DNA from: Haemaphysalis longicornis
Taxonomy: Eukaryota > Arthropoda > Arachnida > Ixodida > Ixodidae
DNA length: 64,000 bases
Reading direction: 5' to 3'
Assembly: GCA_013339765.2 (NCBI GenBank)
Contig: CM023449.1
Location: 15,289,811-15,353,810, forward strand
This document shows positions 54,575 through 64,000 of the stretch, piece by piece. A model generated the notes under the pieces. That model searched no databases. It was not told the origin of the DNA and saw only the letters and a list, made by a program, of their open reading frames with translations. The stretch's first letter is position 1. The number at the start of each line of letters is the position of its first letter. Made by a program: the position numbers and the translations under genes.

Positions 54575-55620
54575 CAAACACCTATTCTAGCAAGCGGCGG
54601 TGGCTGAGCCGACACTTGGACGGGTGCGTTCGCCTCAGTCTAGGAACCCTTGGGCCTTGGCTGCAGCCCTTTCACGTGTAACACTAGAGATCTGGTCAGC
54701 AGGGTTTGAGCTAGTCAGCAGACCCTCCCACTGCTCGGGAAAGGGTTAGCCTTGGGCAAGAGGCGGGTGTGTTAGATGCCCAGACCATGTGGTAGGTAGT
54801 ACAAGAAGGGCAGAGGTGGCAATTTAGGGGTATTGGGTGTGGGGGGAGTTTAGTGAAGGATGGGTGTGTTGTAATAGGTTCTTCTAAAAGACGCCAGATA
54901 AAGGCTTTCTCATAGATGATTTGAGGGTACGGTTGTGGCAGAACACGGCGAAGGGTACGATAATGGTCGAGGATATCGTAATAGCGTGATGGAACAGTGA
55001 GAGGTAAAGGAGGCTAGTCCATGGGTTCTGATCACGAGGAAAATGCCCGGTGTTGTATGGCGCGGGAAGTGGCTTGAACCGTCTCATATCCCTCGAGTGA
55101 CGAGTGGCCAGGGATCCAGACGACGGAGCGATTGAAGAGGGGGTTGACAGATGTAAGTATCCGTAAGGCGGAAAGTGAGATGCGCCCACGTGGGTTGTTG
55201 CGACGGGCTAGTTGGGAATCTGTAGCACCGGTAACATATCCTGCACTAGTCGTAGAGGAGAGGTGAAGGCGATTTATTCAGAAGTGGGGGTTGGTGCGGA
55301 GAGAGGGGTGAGGGGAGTTAGGCGTTTGGCTTCGACGGTGTGCCTTCGCCAGAGTATGCGCTTGGCGTCAGGAGCAAGGGGGCTGGGGGGCTGATTTTAG
55401 TCATGGAAACTGTCGGCAAGTAGACGGAAGTCGGCACTTCGGATGTAGGGGCTCATGTGCTACTGTGCCGGGCCCACAGTTGACTCTACGTCGAAGCGGC
55501 TGCGTCATGGGGGTAAAACAGCGACTAGGACAAATCTCTCTACTGCTGGGAGTATCCGGCATGTTCTAAGCGTGAGTGGGATATCAATGGTTGAGGTGAA
55601 ATGAGAAGGATGGTGATGGG
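54575..55620 (-). mobile_element. LINE 3' end with RNase H (minus), decayed
   Basis: It covers the 3'UTR beyond the stop at 54635-54637, the C-terminal coding part and RNase H. RT is not recognisable, so it is 5'-truncated. The family differs from the I element at 20068; it resembles the tick LINEs with a CPLC...HMVWAC tail. Confidence 0.55.
54635..55190 (-). pseudogene. LINE ORF2 C-terminus: RNase H end and zinc tail
   Basis: Reading the minus strand from 55190: TSVNPLFNRSVVWIPGHSSL, then EGYETVQATSRA, the last block of an RNase H domain (WIPGH, with GNE altered to GYE). Stops follow near 55030, then readable pieces HYRTLRRVLPQPYP, CHLCPSC-TTYHMVWAS (a zinc-like C-x2-C...H motif with the last Cys lost), PEQWEGLLTSSNPADQ and RERAAAKAQGFLD, then the stop at 54637. 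The catalytic residues upstream are not visible. Several frames and stops: a relic. Confidence 0.6.
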
Positions 55621-56332
55621 GCCGCTTTGAAAACCATAATCACGTCGAATTGTTTTATTTCAGACTGTGGTCTGGTCGACACTTTGATTAAACTCGCACA
55701 ACCAAATCCAGCCATTGATCTCTTAATTGTAGTTGACAACTAGAAGAACTGATGAACAGCGTTTTTGTGGTTCTGGATATTATTAAAACTTACATAAGCG
55801 GGACTGCAGGTCTAAGATTCATATCAAAGTATGGTCGTCTCAAGGACGAAATCCCGGTTCACGCTTCTCTCTGAAAAATCTGACAAAACCCTTGCTTTGC
55901 AACCGCAGCATCCCGAGAACTTCGCGCGGAAGAGTCCGAGCAACCAGCGCGGTTTCCGATCGTGCGGATTTCTCCGCATGAAACAAGACCCACACGCACC
56001 TGCTTTTTTACTGCTAACAACTTTACGAAAATAAAAGTACAGTGGCCTCGCCAGCTGAAAAGCGTTAACGCATAATCACTGAATGAACGTGGCCACGTGC
56101 ATTTGGGGATATTGGGAGGAGGAAGGTTCGGCGTGGTTTGACAGTTGAATTAGGGCGCGTATGCAGTTGGTAGCGTCGGAAAGTCGTGGAGCTTGACTAT
56201 ACCAATGGCGTTTCAGGTTGGAGTGAGGGGCAGAAATTTTGGTGCGTGGCGTATTTACACTGTGCTCTTTTCGTGCGCGGCCAACTACGTGTGGCTATGA
56301 TACAGATATTTCATTAGTATTGTTTCTTGTAT
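55621..56332. other. No gene recognised
   Basis: Non-coding DNA between two minus-strand LINEs. Confidence 0.4.
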
Positions 56333-56565
56333 TTATTTATTTGCATACCTACTTCGCCCGTTGGGCATTATAGTAGGGGGGACAAATAATCGATATAAAA
56401 TACAACATTGCACACTCTTTGAAAGGTTGAAGAAAGAAAAAAAAACAATTGTAAGAAAACATACAAGGTTTGCGTTAGTAAGCCACACACTGCAGACCGT
56501 AAGTACAATACTAATCACACATGCGGTACATTCTGAGGGAGCACATGAGACAGCATTAAAAACAA

Positions 56566-56693
56566 ATATCGGCCAGGTAACAAGATACATTCATTTACAC
56601 AGCACGCTGGCTAACATTGCAAAGCATAAATATCGGCCAGGTAACAAGATACATTCATTTACACAGCACGCTGGCTAACAATGCAAAGCATAA
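56566..56693. repeat. 64-bp tandem duplication in CR1 3'UTR
   Basis: Units 56566-56629 and 56630-56693 are identical except for one base (acattgc / acaatgc). Confidence 0.9.
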
Positions 56694-56727
56694 ATATCAA
56701 AGAAAGTTTCAAGTGGCGAGTACATTT

Positions 56728-59472
56728 TTATCCATAAATATATTCTTGAAGGGCAGTGGGGAACGTCACATCAGAAGCAACTTCGATTAGTTCAGGAGGC
56801 AGCAGGTTCCAATCGCGTATTGTACGGGGAAAAAAGGAGTTTTGGTATGTGGTTGTGCGCGCGCACATTTCTTTTATCTTGAGTAAGTGGTCGCGGCGCC
56901 CGGATATGTATGTTGGTGATTGTAGATAAGTCTCTTTGTTTAGTGGTGTGCGATTGAAGACGGCATCTCGAAGGAAAGAGAGGCGGGAAACAACACGGCG
57001 CAGTGAAAGATCTTCCAAACATATGTGCCGTTTTATTTCTGTGACACTGCTTTGGAATGAGTAAATGCTAAGCTATTGACAAGAATTTGTGTGTGCGGGT
57101 CCCACACAACGGACGCGTATTCCAGAATCGGGCGAACGTTGCTTAGGTAAAGTGTTCTCTTGACATCTATTGGCGCGTGCTTAAAGTTCCGTTAATGAAA
57201 TTTAGTACTCGTCCTGCCTTTTAAAGTGATGCTTTGAACGTGACGATTCCATGTCAGATCGGCGGAAAACGTGACACCTAGGTATTTTGCTTCGCTTGTT
57301 TCTGATAATGGGGAGCCGTTCAAGCAGTACTGTGTACCGATTGGTTGACGCTTGCGCGTGAAGCAAATATGCTTGCATTTTGAGATGTTCAGCGACATAA
57401 GCCACCTGTCACACCATGAAGAAATTTTATTTAGGTCTGTCTGTAATGCTACTCGGTCAGAGTCGTTATTAATTTCTCTGTAAAGGACACAATCGTCTGC
57501 GTACAGCCGGATTTTCGAAGTGATTCCTGTGCCAATGTCATTTATATATATAAGAAATAAAAGTGTACCTAAGACGGAACCCTGCGGAACGCCAGAAGAT
57601 ACGCATGCATATTCTGATTCTGCGCCATTAATTACCACTCTTGTAAACGACCTGTCAAATAGTTTTTGAGCCAAAAAAGGATGTTATCTGGTAAACCAAG
57701 AAGTGAAAGCTTATGGAGTAAGAGAACATGGGACACTTTGTCAAACGCTTTCTGGAAATCTAATAGTATGCAGTCTGTTCGTAAACCTTTATCAAATGAT
57801 GTAAATATGTCATGGGTAAATTCCACTAACTGAGTTAAGCATGAATGACCAGCTCTAAACCCGTGTTGGTAAGGAACAAAGAAACTGTTGTTTTGAAGTG
57901 GGTAAAGGATGTAGTGTAAATTATGTGCTCCAGGGTTTTGCAGCACACAGATGTTAAAGATATGGGTCTATTAGTTCATGACACTGTCTCGGGGCCCACT
58001 TTTATGAATCGGGACACAATGTCGCCCATCTTCCAGTCTTCAGGTATTCTGAGGTTTCAAGAGATTTGTGATACAGTACTTCTAAATACTTTGAGATGGC
58101 ATGTGCGCAGGATTTCAAAACAAGATGGGTATCCCTATCTGGACCTGGTGCCGAGTGTGGTTTTAATTTTTGGAGAAGGTTGACTATTCCAGAGTAGTGA
58201 ATAGCGATATCCGGCATATCATCAAGTGCGTTGCTCAAGAAGACTGGAAGATGTTGAGGTACTAGCGTGGAATACACTGAGACAAAGTAATCATTACGAA
58301 GCTTAGAAAGTTGGCAGGATCGGGATTTTTCTATACAGTTTGAATATACGATTCCTCTTATTAAGTAGAACCTTAATGGGTTTTATCAAACCAAGGTTTA
58401 TTTTTTTCGGTGTTTCGCAGAAAGAAGCTTAGAGGGGATAATGCAGTCAATGAGCTTTAAAAAGTTGCTCTTTAAACAGCAGCCATAACTCAGAGACAGA
58501 TACAGTGCTGCTTTGTTCTGAGAAACTAATCGAAGCTTGACCTCAAGCGCTCAGAAATACGAGAGTATTTCCACTATCAAAGAAATAAACTTTCCTGGGT
58601 TTCGGAGGCGGTATGTACGGTTTGGAAGCAACGAGACGGGCAACCACTGCATCATGGTCGCTAATTCCGGGAACTATGGAAACAGATTGAAGCAACGAAG
58701 GAGAGTTTGATATCAGAAGATCTAAGGTGGAAGCGGCATTGCTATGACGCCGTGTTGGTTCCTCCACGAAGTGATCAAGACCATGTGTTGCAAAAATATC
58801 GTAAAAAGCCAACGACAGGGATGAGCGCGAAGGAAGTACTGGAAGTTTGTTAATCCACTGCGCATCCGGCATATTAAAGTCACCACCGACGAGAAAGTAA
58901 TCATGTTGAAACCGTAAGTAGTATTTGAGAGAGGGTATTAAAGGTATGGCTGCTGTTGTCATTAGGCGGACGGTAAAATGCTCCAACTGTAAGCTGTTTG
59001 TTTTGTTCGAGAACAACTTTACACCAAACAGATTCACAGCTGTTAGCCTCAAAGTTGACTACGAAACTTGGCAAGCTGTGCTTGACCAGAACAAAAACGC
59101 CCCCACCGTGCGTATTCCGGTCTTTGCGATAGGCCCACATATTCCGCAGGAAATACTTCAGAGCTGGAAATCGATTCATCCAACCAGATTCAGACCCGAT
59201 AACAATGTCAGGGCCAAAAGATGATACGAGCCCTTGTTAACTCGTCGGTTTTGTTTCTTAACGCTTCGGCAATTGATAAGCATAATGTTTACAAGTGAAG
59301 GACGGCATGGCTCATACTTAATAAGGCTGCATCGAGGGACGCTGACGGTATCGCTAACTGCAAGTAACAGGGATTGCTCGGACTCCGTTTCAAGTTCACT
59401 TTTTTTGCAGCACGACAACATCCGTATCAGCGTCGTAAAGGAAGTCTCGTCCGTCCATACGAAGCTTATCAT
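56728..59472 (-). pseudogene. CR1-like ORF2: endonuclease and reverse transcriptase, broken
   Basis: N to C on the minus strand. The endonuclease start is LVNIMLINCRSVKKQ (59472-59176). Then come HGGGVFVLVKHSLPS and VGAFYRPPNDN (59179-58901), and VGGDFNMPDAQW, TLDLLISN and GISDHDAV (59052-58543), which give the GDFN and SDH catalytic blocks. A linker holds HSAPGPD (58277-58002). RT has QHGFRAGHSCLTQLVEF and LLDFQKAFDKVSH (A; 57946-57632), then GVPQGSVLGTLLFLIYIND (B) and RLYADDCVLYR (C; 57674-57192). The C-terminus is 57018-56728 (SFFPRTIRDWNLLPPELI). Frames change about seven times, but every catalytic residue seen is kept. The product would nick target DNA and copy the element RNA. Confidence 0.75.
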
Positions 59473-59529
59473 GCCTTAATTTATAGGAGGAAGAGCGAGC
59501 CTTTGCAAATTCGGTAAGTTTCCTGCGGG

Positions 59530-59958
59530 CTAGCGCACTGAACGAGAGAAGTCTTCCCTGATGGAAATGTCACTGGACTTCAGCTTCGGACCCGCCCCCA
59601 ACACCGCATCTTTATCTTTGAATCTAACAAAGCGAACTATTATGGGGCGGTTTTTATCTTCACTGTAAGAGCCCAGTCTATGCGCTCGGTCAATATTCAG
59701 TGGGTCAAGCGATACACCTAGCTTAGTAGAGCAGAACGCAACAACGGTTTCTTCGGCTTGTTTCCAGGTTTCGGACGGGTTATCCTCAAAACCAAAAAAG
59801 AGAAGGTTGTTCCTTCGTAGCCTATTTTCGGAATCATCCGTGGAAGCTTTCAAAGCAGCTATTTCTGCAGACGGGGCTTTGGAATCGGCTGAAGACATTA
59901 GCAGAGAGAGAGAGAGAACGATGAAGCTTCCAGCATGGTGACAAAACAGGGCACGCAA
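59530..59958 (-). pseudogene. CR1-like ORF1, RRM-type RNA-binding protein
   Basis: The 142-codon frame holds the end of a coiled coil (EIAALKASTDDSENRLRRNN) and an RRM-like domain (LLFFGFEDNPSETWKQAEET, then LGVSLDPLNIDRAHRLG and RPIIVRFVRFKDKDAVL), as in L1/CR1-type ORF1 proteins. The true start is probably upstream and lost, because the first 25 residues are unlike the family. It sits 57 bp ahead of the ORF2 remains on the same strand, the usual ORF1-ORF2 order. Confidence 0.7.
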
Positions 59959-62900
59959 CTTTGGGCACGATGGGCAGCCTCAGTCTGGTTCCGTTTTGAC
60001 CAGAGAACTTGCCTTCGTGGAATACAAGTTTTCTTGGTTCAGTTGTATAATTTTTTTTTCCTGTTTGCTCACCATTTCCGAAGCTTTAATGTTCTCGCAA
60101 TGATGTGTTAATGTCTATAAAAATGGAACATAAGTTGGAGCTAACAGATCTCCCTGCAAACTGTGCTTTCTCTCCCTATTTGGGAGAGGTGTGCTTTATT
60201 CCAAGGATCGCCACCCTAACGTTTTAATATTCAATTGCGTGAAGTGACAGGGGCGAGTATCTGCAGCAGGCATTTGCTGAATGTAACGCGGCGAATTCCT
60301 GAAACCAAGGCAGCGAAATTAATGAGCCTGGTCGAGTCACTCAGAGATGTGCGCAGAGCCCTTGGACAGGCACCTGGACAGCTAGTTGTGTAAACACTGC
60401 GACGTTCGAGACAAAGTTGCCTGACAGTTTCGAAATGAACGTCGAATAGTATTTTCCAACTGCGATGTCACCAGCAGCCAGCAACCCTGCTCGGCGGGGT
60501 GTCACCCGCGGGGCACAATTGGGCAAAAGAACTTCGAAACATATTAGAAATTCAATTAGTCTTCAATGAATGAGAACGCTGTCGTTTCCTCGATAAGCTC
60601 CCGGGCAGTTGAAATTTATCGGCGTTAAATACAAGCTTCCGAAAAGGAAGTTGCTGATAACACAACAGCAAAAAAAAAAAAATTACCCGATGAAACCAAG
60701 CCGATAGTCGTGCTGCTTCTACCATCGTCATTAATTGAGTTAGCATAGTTTTCTTCGTGCGATAAGATTACTTCTCAGTAGAGTCCACGTCAATGCATAG
60801 CAACGGAGTTCTTCCTTCGTGCACGGGATGATATTGCTCCTTCGCCGAAACGTTTGCCATTTGAAATCATTAAAGTGACTTAAATCGTCACAGAGCGTAG
60901 CAATGTCCGCAGCCTCATGTTTGCCTCGACTCAATTTATTCCACGTGTAGGAGGATACTCGGGTTCCAGCGCTGTTCGTAGCTAATGAATTTTCAGACAG
61001 GCGGGCTTGTCTAGTGAGAGGTGCTGTCAGTGAAGCGACCGGTTGGTGTGCAAGATTTTATTTAAACGTGTGGTTTCGATACGTCAAGCAAAAGTTAACC
61101 GGAATGTTCCAAAAATCACCGAACTATCTAGAATTGCTAGAGATGCCTCTATTGCAACCCTTCATTTGTCCAACGTCAGCAAGTCGCATGAATACATTGT
61201 CTTCACACAATACTAACGCCGCATTTGCCTCTATGAATTCTCTTATTTCTTTCGCGTCATTCACACCCTTCGCCCCTTTCGGTTGTAAAAGACATGTGCA
61301 CTATCTAGACGCTAAATGCCAGAGGTCCCACGGTTAGTATTTTTCCTCCACTCTCCGCGCGGAATACCGGCCCCAACCAACACCACCTAGATGGTGTGGC
61401 CCCTAGGGAACGGGATCCGTAAAAAGTCGCTCCCCGTCAGAGTTCGGCCAGTCTAGCGTATAACCAGAGGACTCTGGTATAACCCATGGAAAAAACTAAT
61501 CTCCGGAGAGGCCCCATCGTCAGCTCTGCTGAAGCCGGAAACGTCATTTACGGGGGCCGCGCACATGGACGCTCCCCCGCTTCCGCTCGCTCCACTGCCG
61601 GCTGCTTCGTTCTCCAATTCGCTACCAGCTTGACTGCGCAGTGACGTGTGTGCCTCGGTGTGCCGGCTTTGGGTGCCGTTGCTAAGACACCGCATTAGCA
61701 TGACCCCCCATGAGCGTGAAAAACCCCGTGTGTTCCTCCCCACTTCTCCCCATGCGCCGGTGCCCACCGGTTACTCTCCAGAGTTTTTCTTCCCTCCGCG
61801 GTATAACCGGTTTTGGGAAAAAAACTTCAGTTGGCGTTTCTTTTGCAGCACAGGGAGAACAGGAAAAAGGCTTTAGTGTCCCGCTGAGCACGTCATTGCA
61901 CTGTGGTAAAAAAAGCAGTTTCAGAACATCCTTTCTTTGACTCCAAGTTATGTGATGGTGCAGTCGTACATTTGATGCACAACTAACCAGAATTGTAGCG
62001 CCAAGGATTTACAATAATTAAAAGGCTGCATAAGCAATCTATGGACGGCTCCACTGTTCAGTAAACACTAAATGCTTTGAGCGGAGCAAATGTATTACTT
62101 TAGATTGCTGAAGGTCTTCATAAAAATAAGACATAGCTCCGAGCTCCCGAACTAGACGGAATGTACTATTCCTTATGGCATTCGAATCGGCACATTCCTT
62201 GAAGAAGAACAAATTACAAGAAATGGGTGTTGTCATTAACACCAGATAGATCGTGAACAATCTATCTGGTGAAATTTACTATAATGCCTCTATTAAGAAT
62301 TCAAGAGGCAAATACGAGATCTCGTCCTAAAAGAGAACAGTCGCCAATCCTAATACAGAAGTACCGTCTGCATGTATTTTAGTGAATGTGCATTCGGCGT
62401 TTTTCTCCTCTCCTTTTCTTTCGCTTTTTCTGGTCTCGTTTTTTGCTGGTCTTTCAATATATCAAAACTAAAATCATGAAAACAAAGCAGTTGAGCCCTC
62501 ACTTTTCCGCACATGCTATGTGAATAAATCACTACCCGGATTATTTTGTACGCTTGTAAAAGCCACTAAACGGAATTCGTGATGCTTCACTCCTGAAACG
62601 TTGCGGAAATAGCGAAAATATGTACTTCTTACCTATTGTGACACAATTCCGCTATAAAACAAGGAATATTTTTGACAAAAACATGACAAAAGAGTGCTTA
62701 CCCTTAAAAAATTAACATTTCTACTCCTATGAGGCGGCCAGAATCGCCAAATAATTCTCTGCAAGAATTCCGTATATACGGAGTATACGGAAAGCATACC
62801 GGGATTTATTTCGCTCTAATTTGGCAGAGATTATCAAAACTGTACCATTCGTATCATCGTAGAAAACCACGCAATTTCACGATTTTAGTGTCAAGCACTT

Positions 62901-63217
62901 GAGCGTCCTCTACTGTGGTTTGGCGGCAACGACGGCGTCGTAACCGAGTGAACGATGGGAACCGCGAAAACTGAAAGAAAACGGAGGACGAGAGTGCGGG
63001 GAAATTGTGTTGGGGAGTGCGGTTTGCCTAGGCGTAGCGGGACGCTCTTGCGAAAGTTTGGGCGGGAGGGGAGGACAGTGTGTCGAGCCCGCGTCAAATA
63101 CGCGCGTGAAAAACCGTCCTCGGCGTCCAGTGGCGCTCTAGAAAGGAAACGCAAAACCAGGCATCCATGTCAGCAAGCGTCTTGTTCTTTTATTTTGAAG
63201 AAAGCACAGAAGTCCAG
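59959..63217. other. No gene recognised
   Basis: 3.2 kb without a gene or a repeat family I can name. A perfect 12-bp hairpin lies at 62240-62271. The 61014-61337 and 61453-61767 ORFs lack domains. A GC-rich patch at 61380-61700 has ggactctggtataaccc-like sequence of unknown origin. Confidence 0.4.
62240..62271. repeat. 12-bp perfect hairpin
   Basis: caccagatagat (62240-62251) and atctatctggtg (62260-62271), loop cgtgaaca. Isolated; no role assigned. Confidence 0.8.
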
Positions 63218-63729
63218 CCCCGCATGGGCACCTTGTGAGTTCAAGGTGACGGTAGTGGCGACACCGCGGACCCCGAGCCCATGTGGGTTGGACCCACCCA
63301 CGCCCCAGTTGTGCATGGCTGAGCCGTGTCCAAGGACAAGAGAATCCTGCTTGCGGAGTTGACGCTGAGGATGTTTTTGGACCTTTATGGCCCCTCATCT
63401 GAAACAACACGCAACTTGGCCCCTGCTTCTTGCAGACGGCACCCCAGGACTGACCCGCCCTGGGGAAATCAGCTAGTCGCCTTTTCCTATCCCTCCTCTC
63501 TCTCCTTTCTCTTTTCCGTCACCTTTCCACCCCTGTCCTGTCACCTATTCTTTTCCTGAACTTCCTCTTTTCCCCCTCTGGTGGCAAGGGTTAACCCCGT
63601 GGTTATAATCAGCCTTGATTAGACGTCATGGGGTTATAGTAGCGCTGTATGGTTAGCGTGACAAAGTCACGTTCCCTTGTTGGGCTCTGTGGTGGGCGAC
63701 CAGCACCGCTGCCGAACACTTTACTTTTC

Positions 63730-64000
63730 ATGAAAAAGAAGAAAAATCTTGGCCCTGATCGCCCTCTTAAACGAGGGCGCACCGAAGTTAATGCCTCGCA
63801 AAGCTCGAACAGCAATCGTTCACTGACTGAGACGACCTTCCAGAAATTTCTGGTGATGCAATCTGACGACCCTCAGAAGCCCTTGAGGAAAGTGTCGCCG
63901 TTTGCCGTAAACAGAGAGCTGAGAAATCTACTTGGACCAAGTTACAGTGTTAAAAAGCTGCCAACCGGGGATGCTCCTTGAGGAGGTCCAAGCAAAATTT
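63730..64000 (+). pseudogene. I-clade ORF1 N-terminus (partial at window edge)
   Basis: ATG at 63730 opens MKKKKNLGPDRPLKRGRTEV, whose DRPxKRGRTE block aligns with the ORF1 starts of the other two copies. It continues FQKFLVMQS and NRELRNLLGPSYSVKKLPTG, then meets TGA at 63979-63981. Shifting one frame gives LLEEVQAKF to the window end, the expected continuation, so a one-base indel lies near 63970. It is the only copy of the three whose ATG is in frame with the ORF1 body. Gag-like RNA-binding role by homology. Confidence 0.65.
63760..63787 (+). other. Covarying ORF1-start hairpin (copy 3)
   Basis: Stem cgccctc (63760-63766) / gagggcg (63773-63779), loop ttaaac, then caccgaag. Same geometry as the other two copies but with different base pairs. 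Confidence 0.55.

Larger units (their letters stand above)
56333..59958 (-). mobile_element. CR1-like LINE, nearly full length, decayed
   Basis: It spans ORF1 (59958-59530), ORF2 (59472-56728) and a 0.4-kb 3'UTR ending in an (AAATA)n tail at 56333-56345. Endonuclease, RT and the FFPRTIRDWNLLP C-terminus are all present, so 5' truncation is slight. It is the largest CR1-group copy in the window; shorter relatives are at 7844 and 20461. Target duplication not resolved. Confidence 0.75.
63218..64000 (+). mobile_element. Third I-clade element, 5' end, runs off window
   Basis: It begins ccccgcatgggcacc at 63218, the same 5' terminus as the copies at 8792 and 20068. It has the conserved block ggtgacggtagtggcgacac, cgcggaccccgagc at 63245-63279. 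The rest of its 5'UTR (CT-rich to 63560) differs, so it is a sister subfamily. ORF1 starts at 63730. Confidence 0.75.

Noticed and set aside
61380..61767. Possible LTR or promoter in a GC-rich patch
   Set aside because: No TG...CA ends, polypurine tract or second copy could be found.
1..64000. Bacterial or endosymbiont DNA
   Set aside because: No operons or ribosome-binding sites; SINEs, LINEs, Penelope and Gypsy elements throughout show a nuclear arthropod genome.

Overview
The window is eukaryotic genomic DNA, most likely from a hard tick (Ixodidae). The main clue is a tRNA-derived SINE present in several copies. Its A and B boxes, its 'aaaaacgcccgtgt' body and its 'aatccggagccc' 3' part match what I know as the tick Ruka family. 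Chelicerate-type I, RTE, CR1 and Penelope retroelements fit this as well. I found no host protein-coding gene, rRNA or functional tRNA gene that I could defend. Almost every ORF above about 100 codons that means anything is a piece of a mobile element, and the long remaining stretches look like unconstrained intergenic or intronic DNA.

Layout. 1-2.4 kb: a SINE-like repeat and a 5'-truncated RTE element on the minus strand. 2.4-3.4 kb: (TA)n tracts, two foldbacks (one a perfect 84-bp palindrome) with hammerhead-ribozyme-like cores, and a third inverted repeat. 3.3-6.5 kb: a decayed Penelope-like element (PLE, minus) with a 248-bp inverted-repeat element inserted just before its GIY-YIG domain. 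7.8-8.2 kb: CR1 3' end. 8.8-9.7 kb: a short I-clade copy with an intact 5' terminus. 10.4 kb: RTE scrap. 11.5 kb: Ruka SINE with a perfect 18-bp target-site duplication. 13.2 kb: LTR copy. 15.2-16.0 kb: a pogo/Tigger-like non-autonomous DNA transposon. 16.7-17.6 kb: 3' end of a LINE with RNase H. 18.2-26.0 kb: a Ty3/Gypsy pol gene (minus) split by a full-length I-clade element (20068-25753, plus) with a perfect 14-bp target-site duplication. 27.1 kb: Ruka. 30.6-35.4 kb: an LTR with a primer-binding site, a 5'-truncated I copy (minus), and Gypsy RNase H, integrase and 3' LTR (plus). 37.9-38.2 kb: palindrome-rich repeat. 39.7, 49.6, 32.4 and 50.7 kb: a second tRNA-derived SINE family. 41.9-42.3 kb: Ruka copies. 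42.4-43.9 kb: a decayed DUF4218/EnSpm-like transposase (minus). 46.6 kb: a well-spaced TATA-Inr-DPE core promoter. 48.1-49.3 kb: the 5' tandem repeats and ORF1 of a LINE, followed by a palindromic repeat. 51.5 kb: second pogo-like copy. 53.4 kb: two adjacent perfect hairpins. 54.6-55.6 kb: 3' end of another RNase H LINE (minus). 56.3-60.0 kb: an almost complete CR1-like LINE (minus). 63.2-64.0 kb: the 5' end of a third I-clade element running off the window.

Most worth following up: (a) a 7-bp hairpin at the start of I-clade ORF1 that is kept in all three copies by paired base changes; (b) hammerhead-like cores inside foldbacks beside a Penelope element; (c) the twin perfect hairpins at 53.35-53.44 kb; (d) the nested insertion that fixes the exact ends of the I element.
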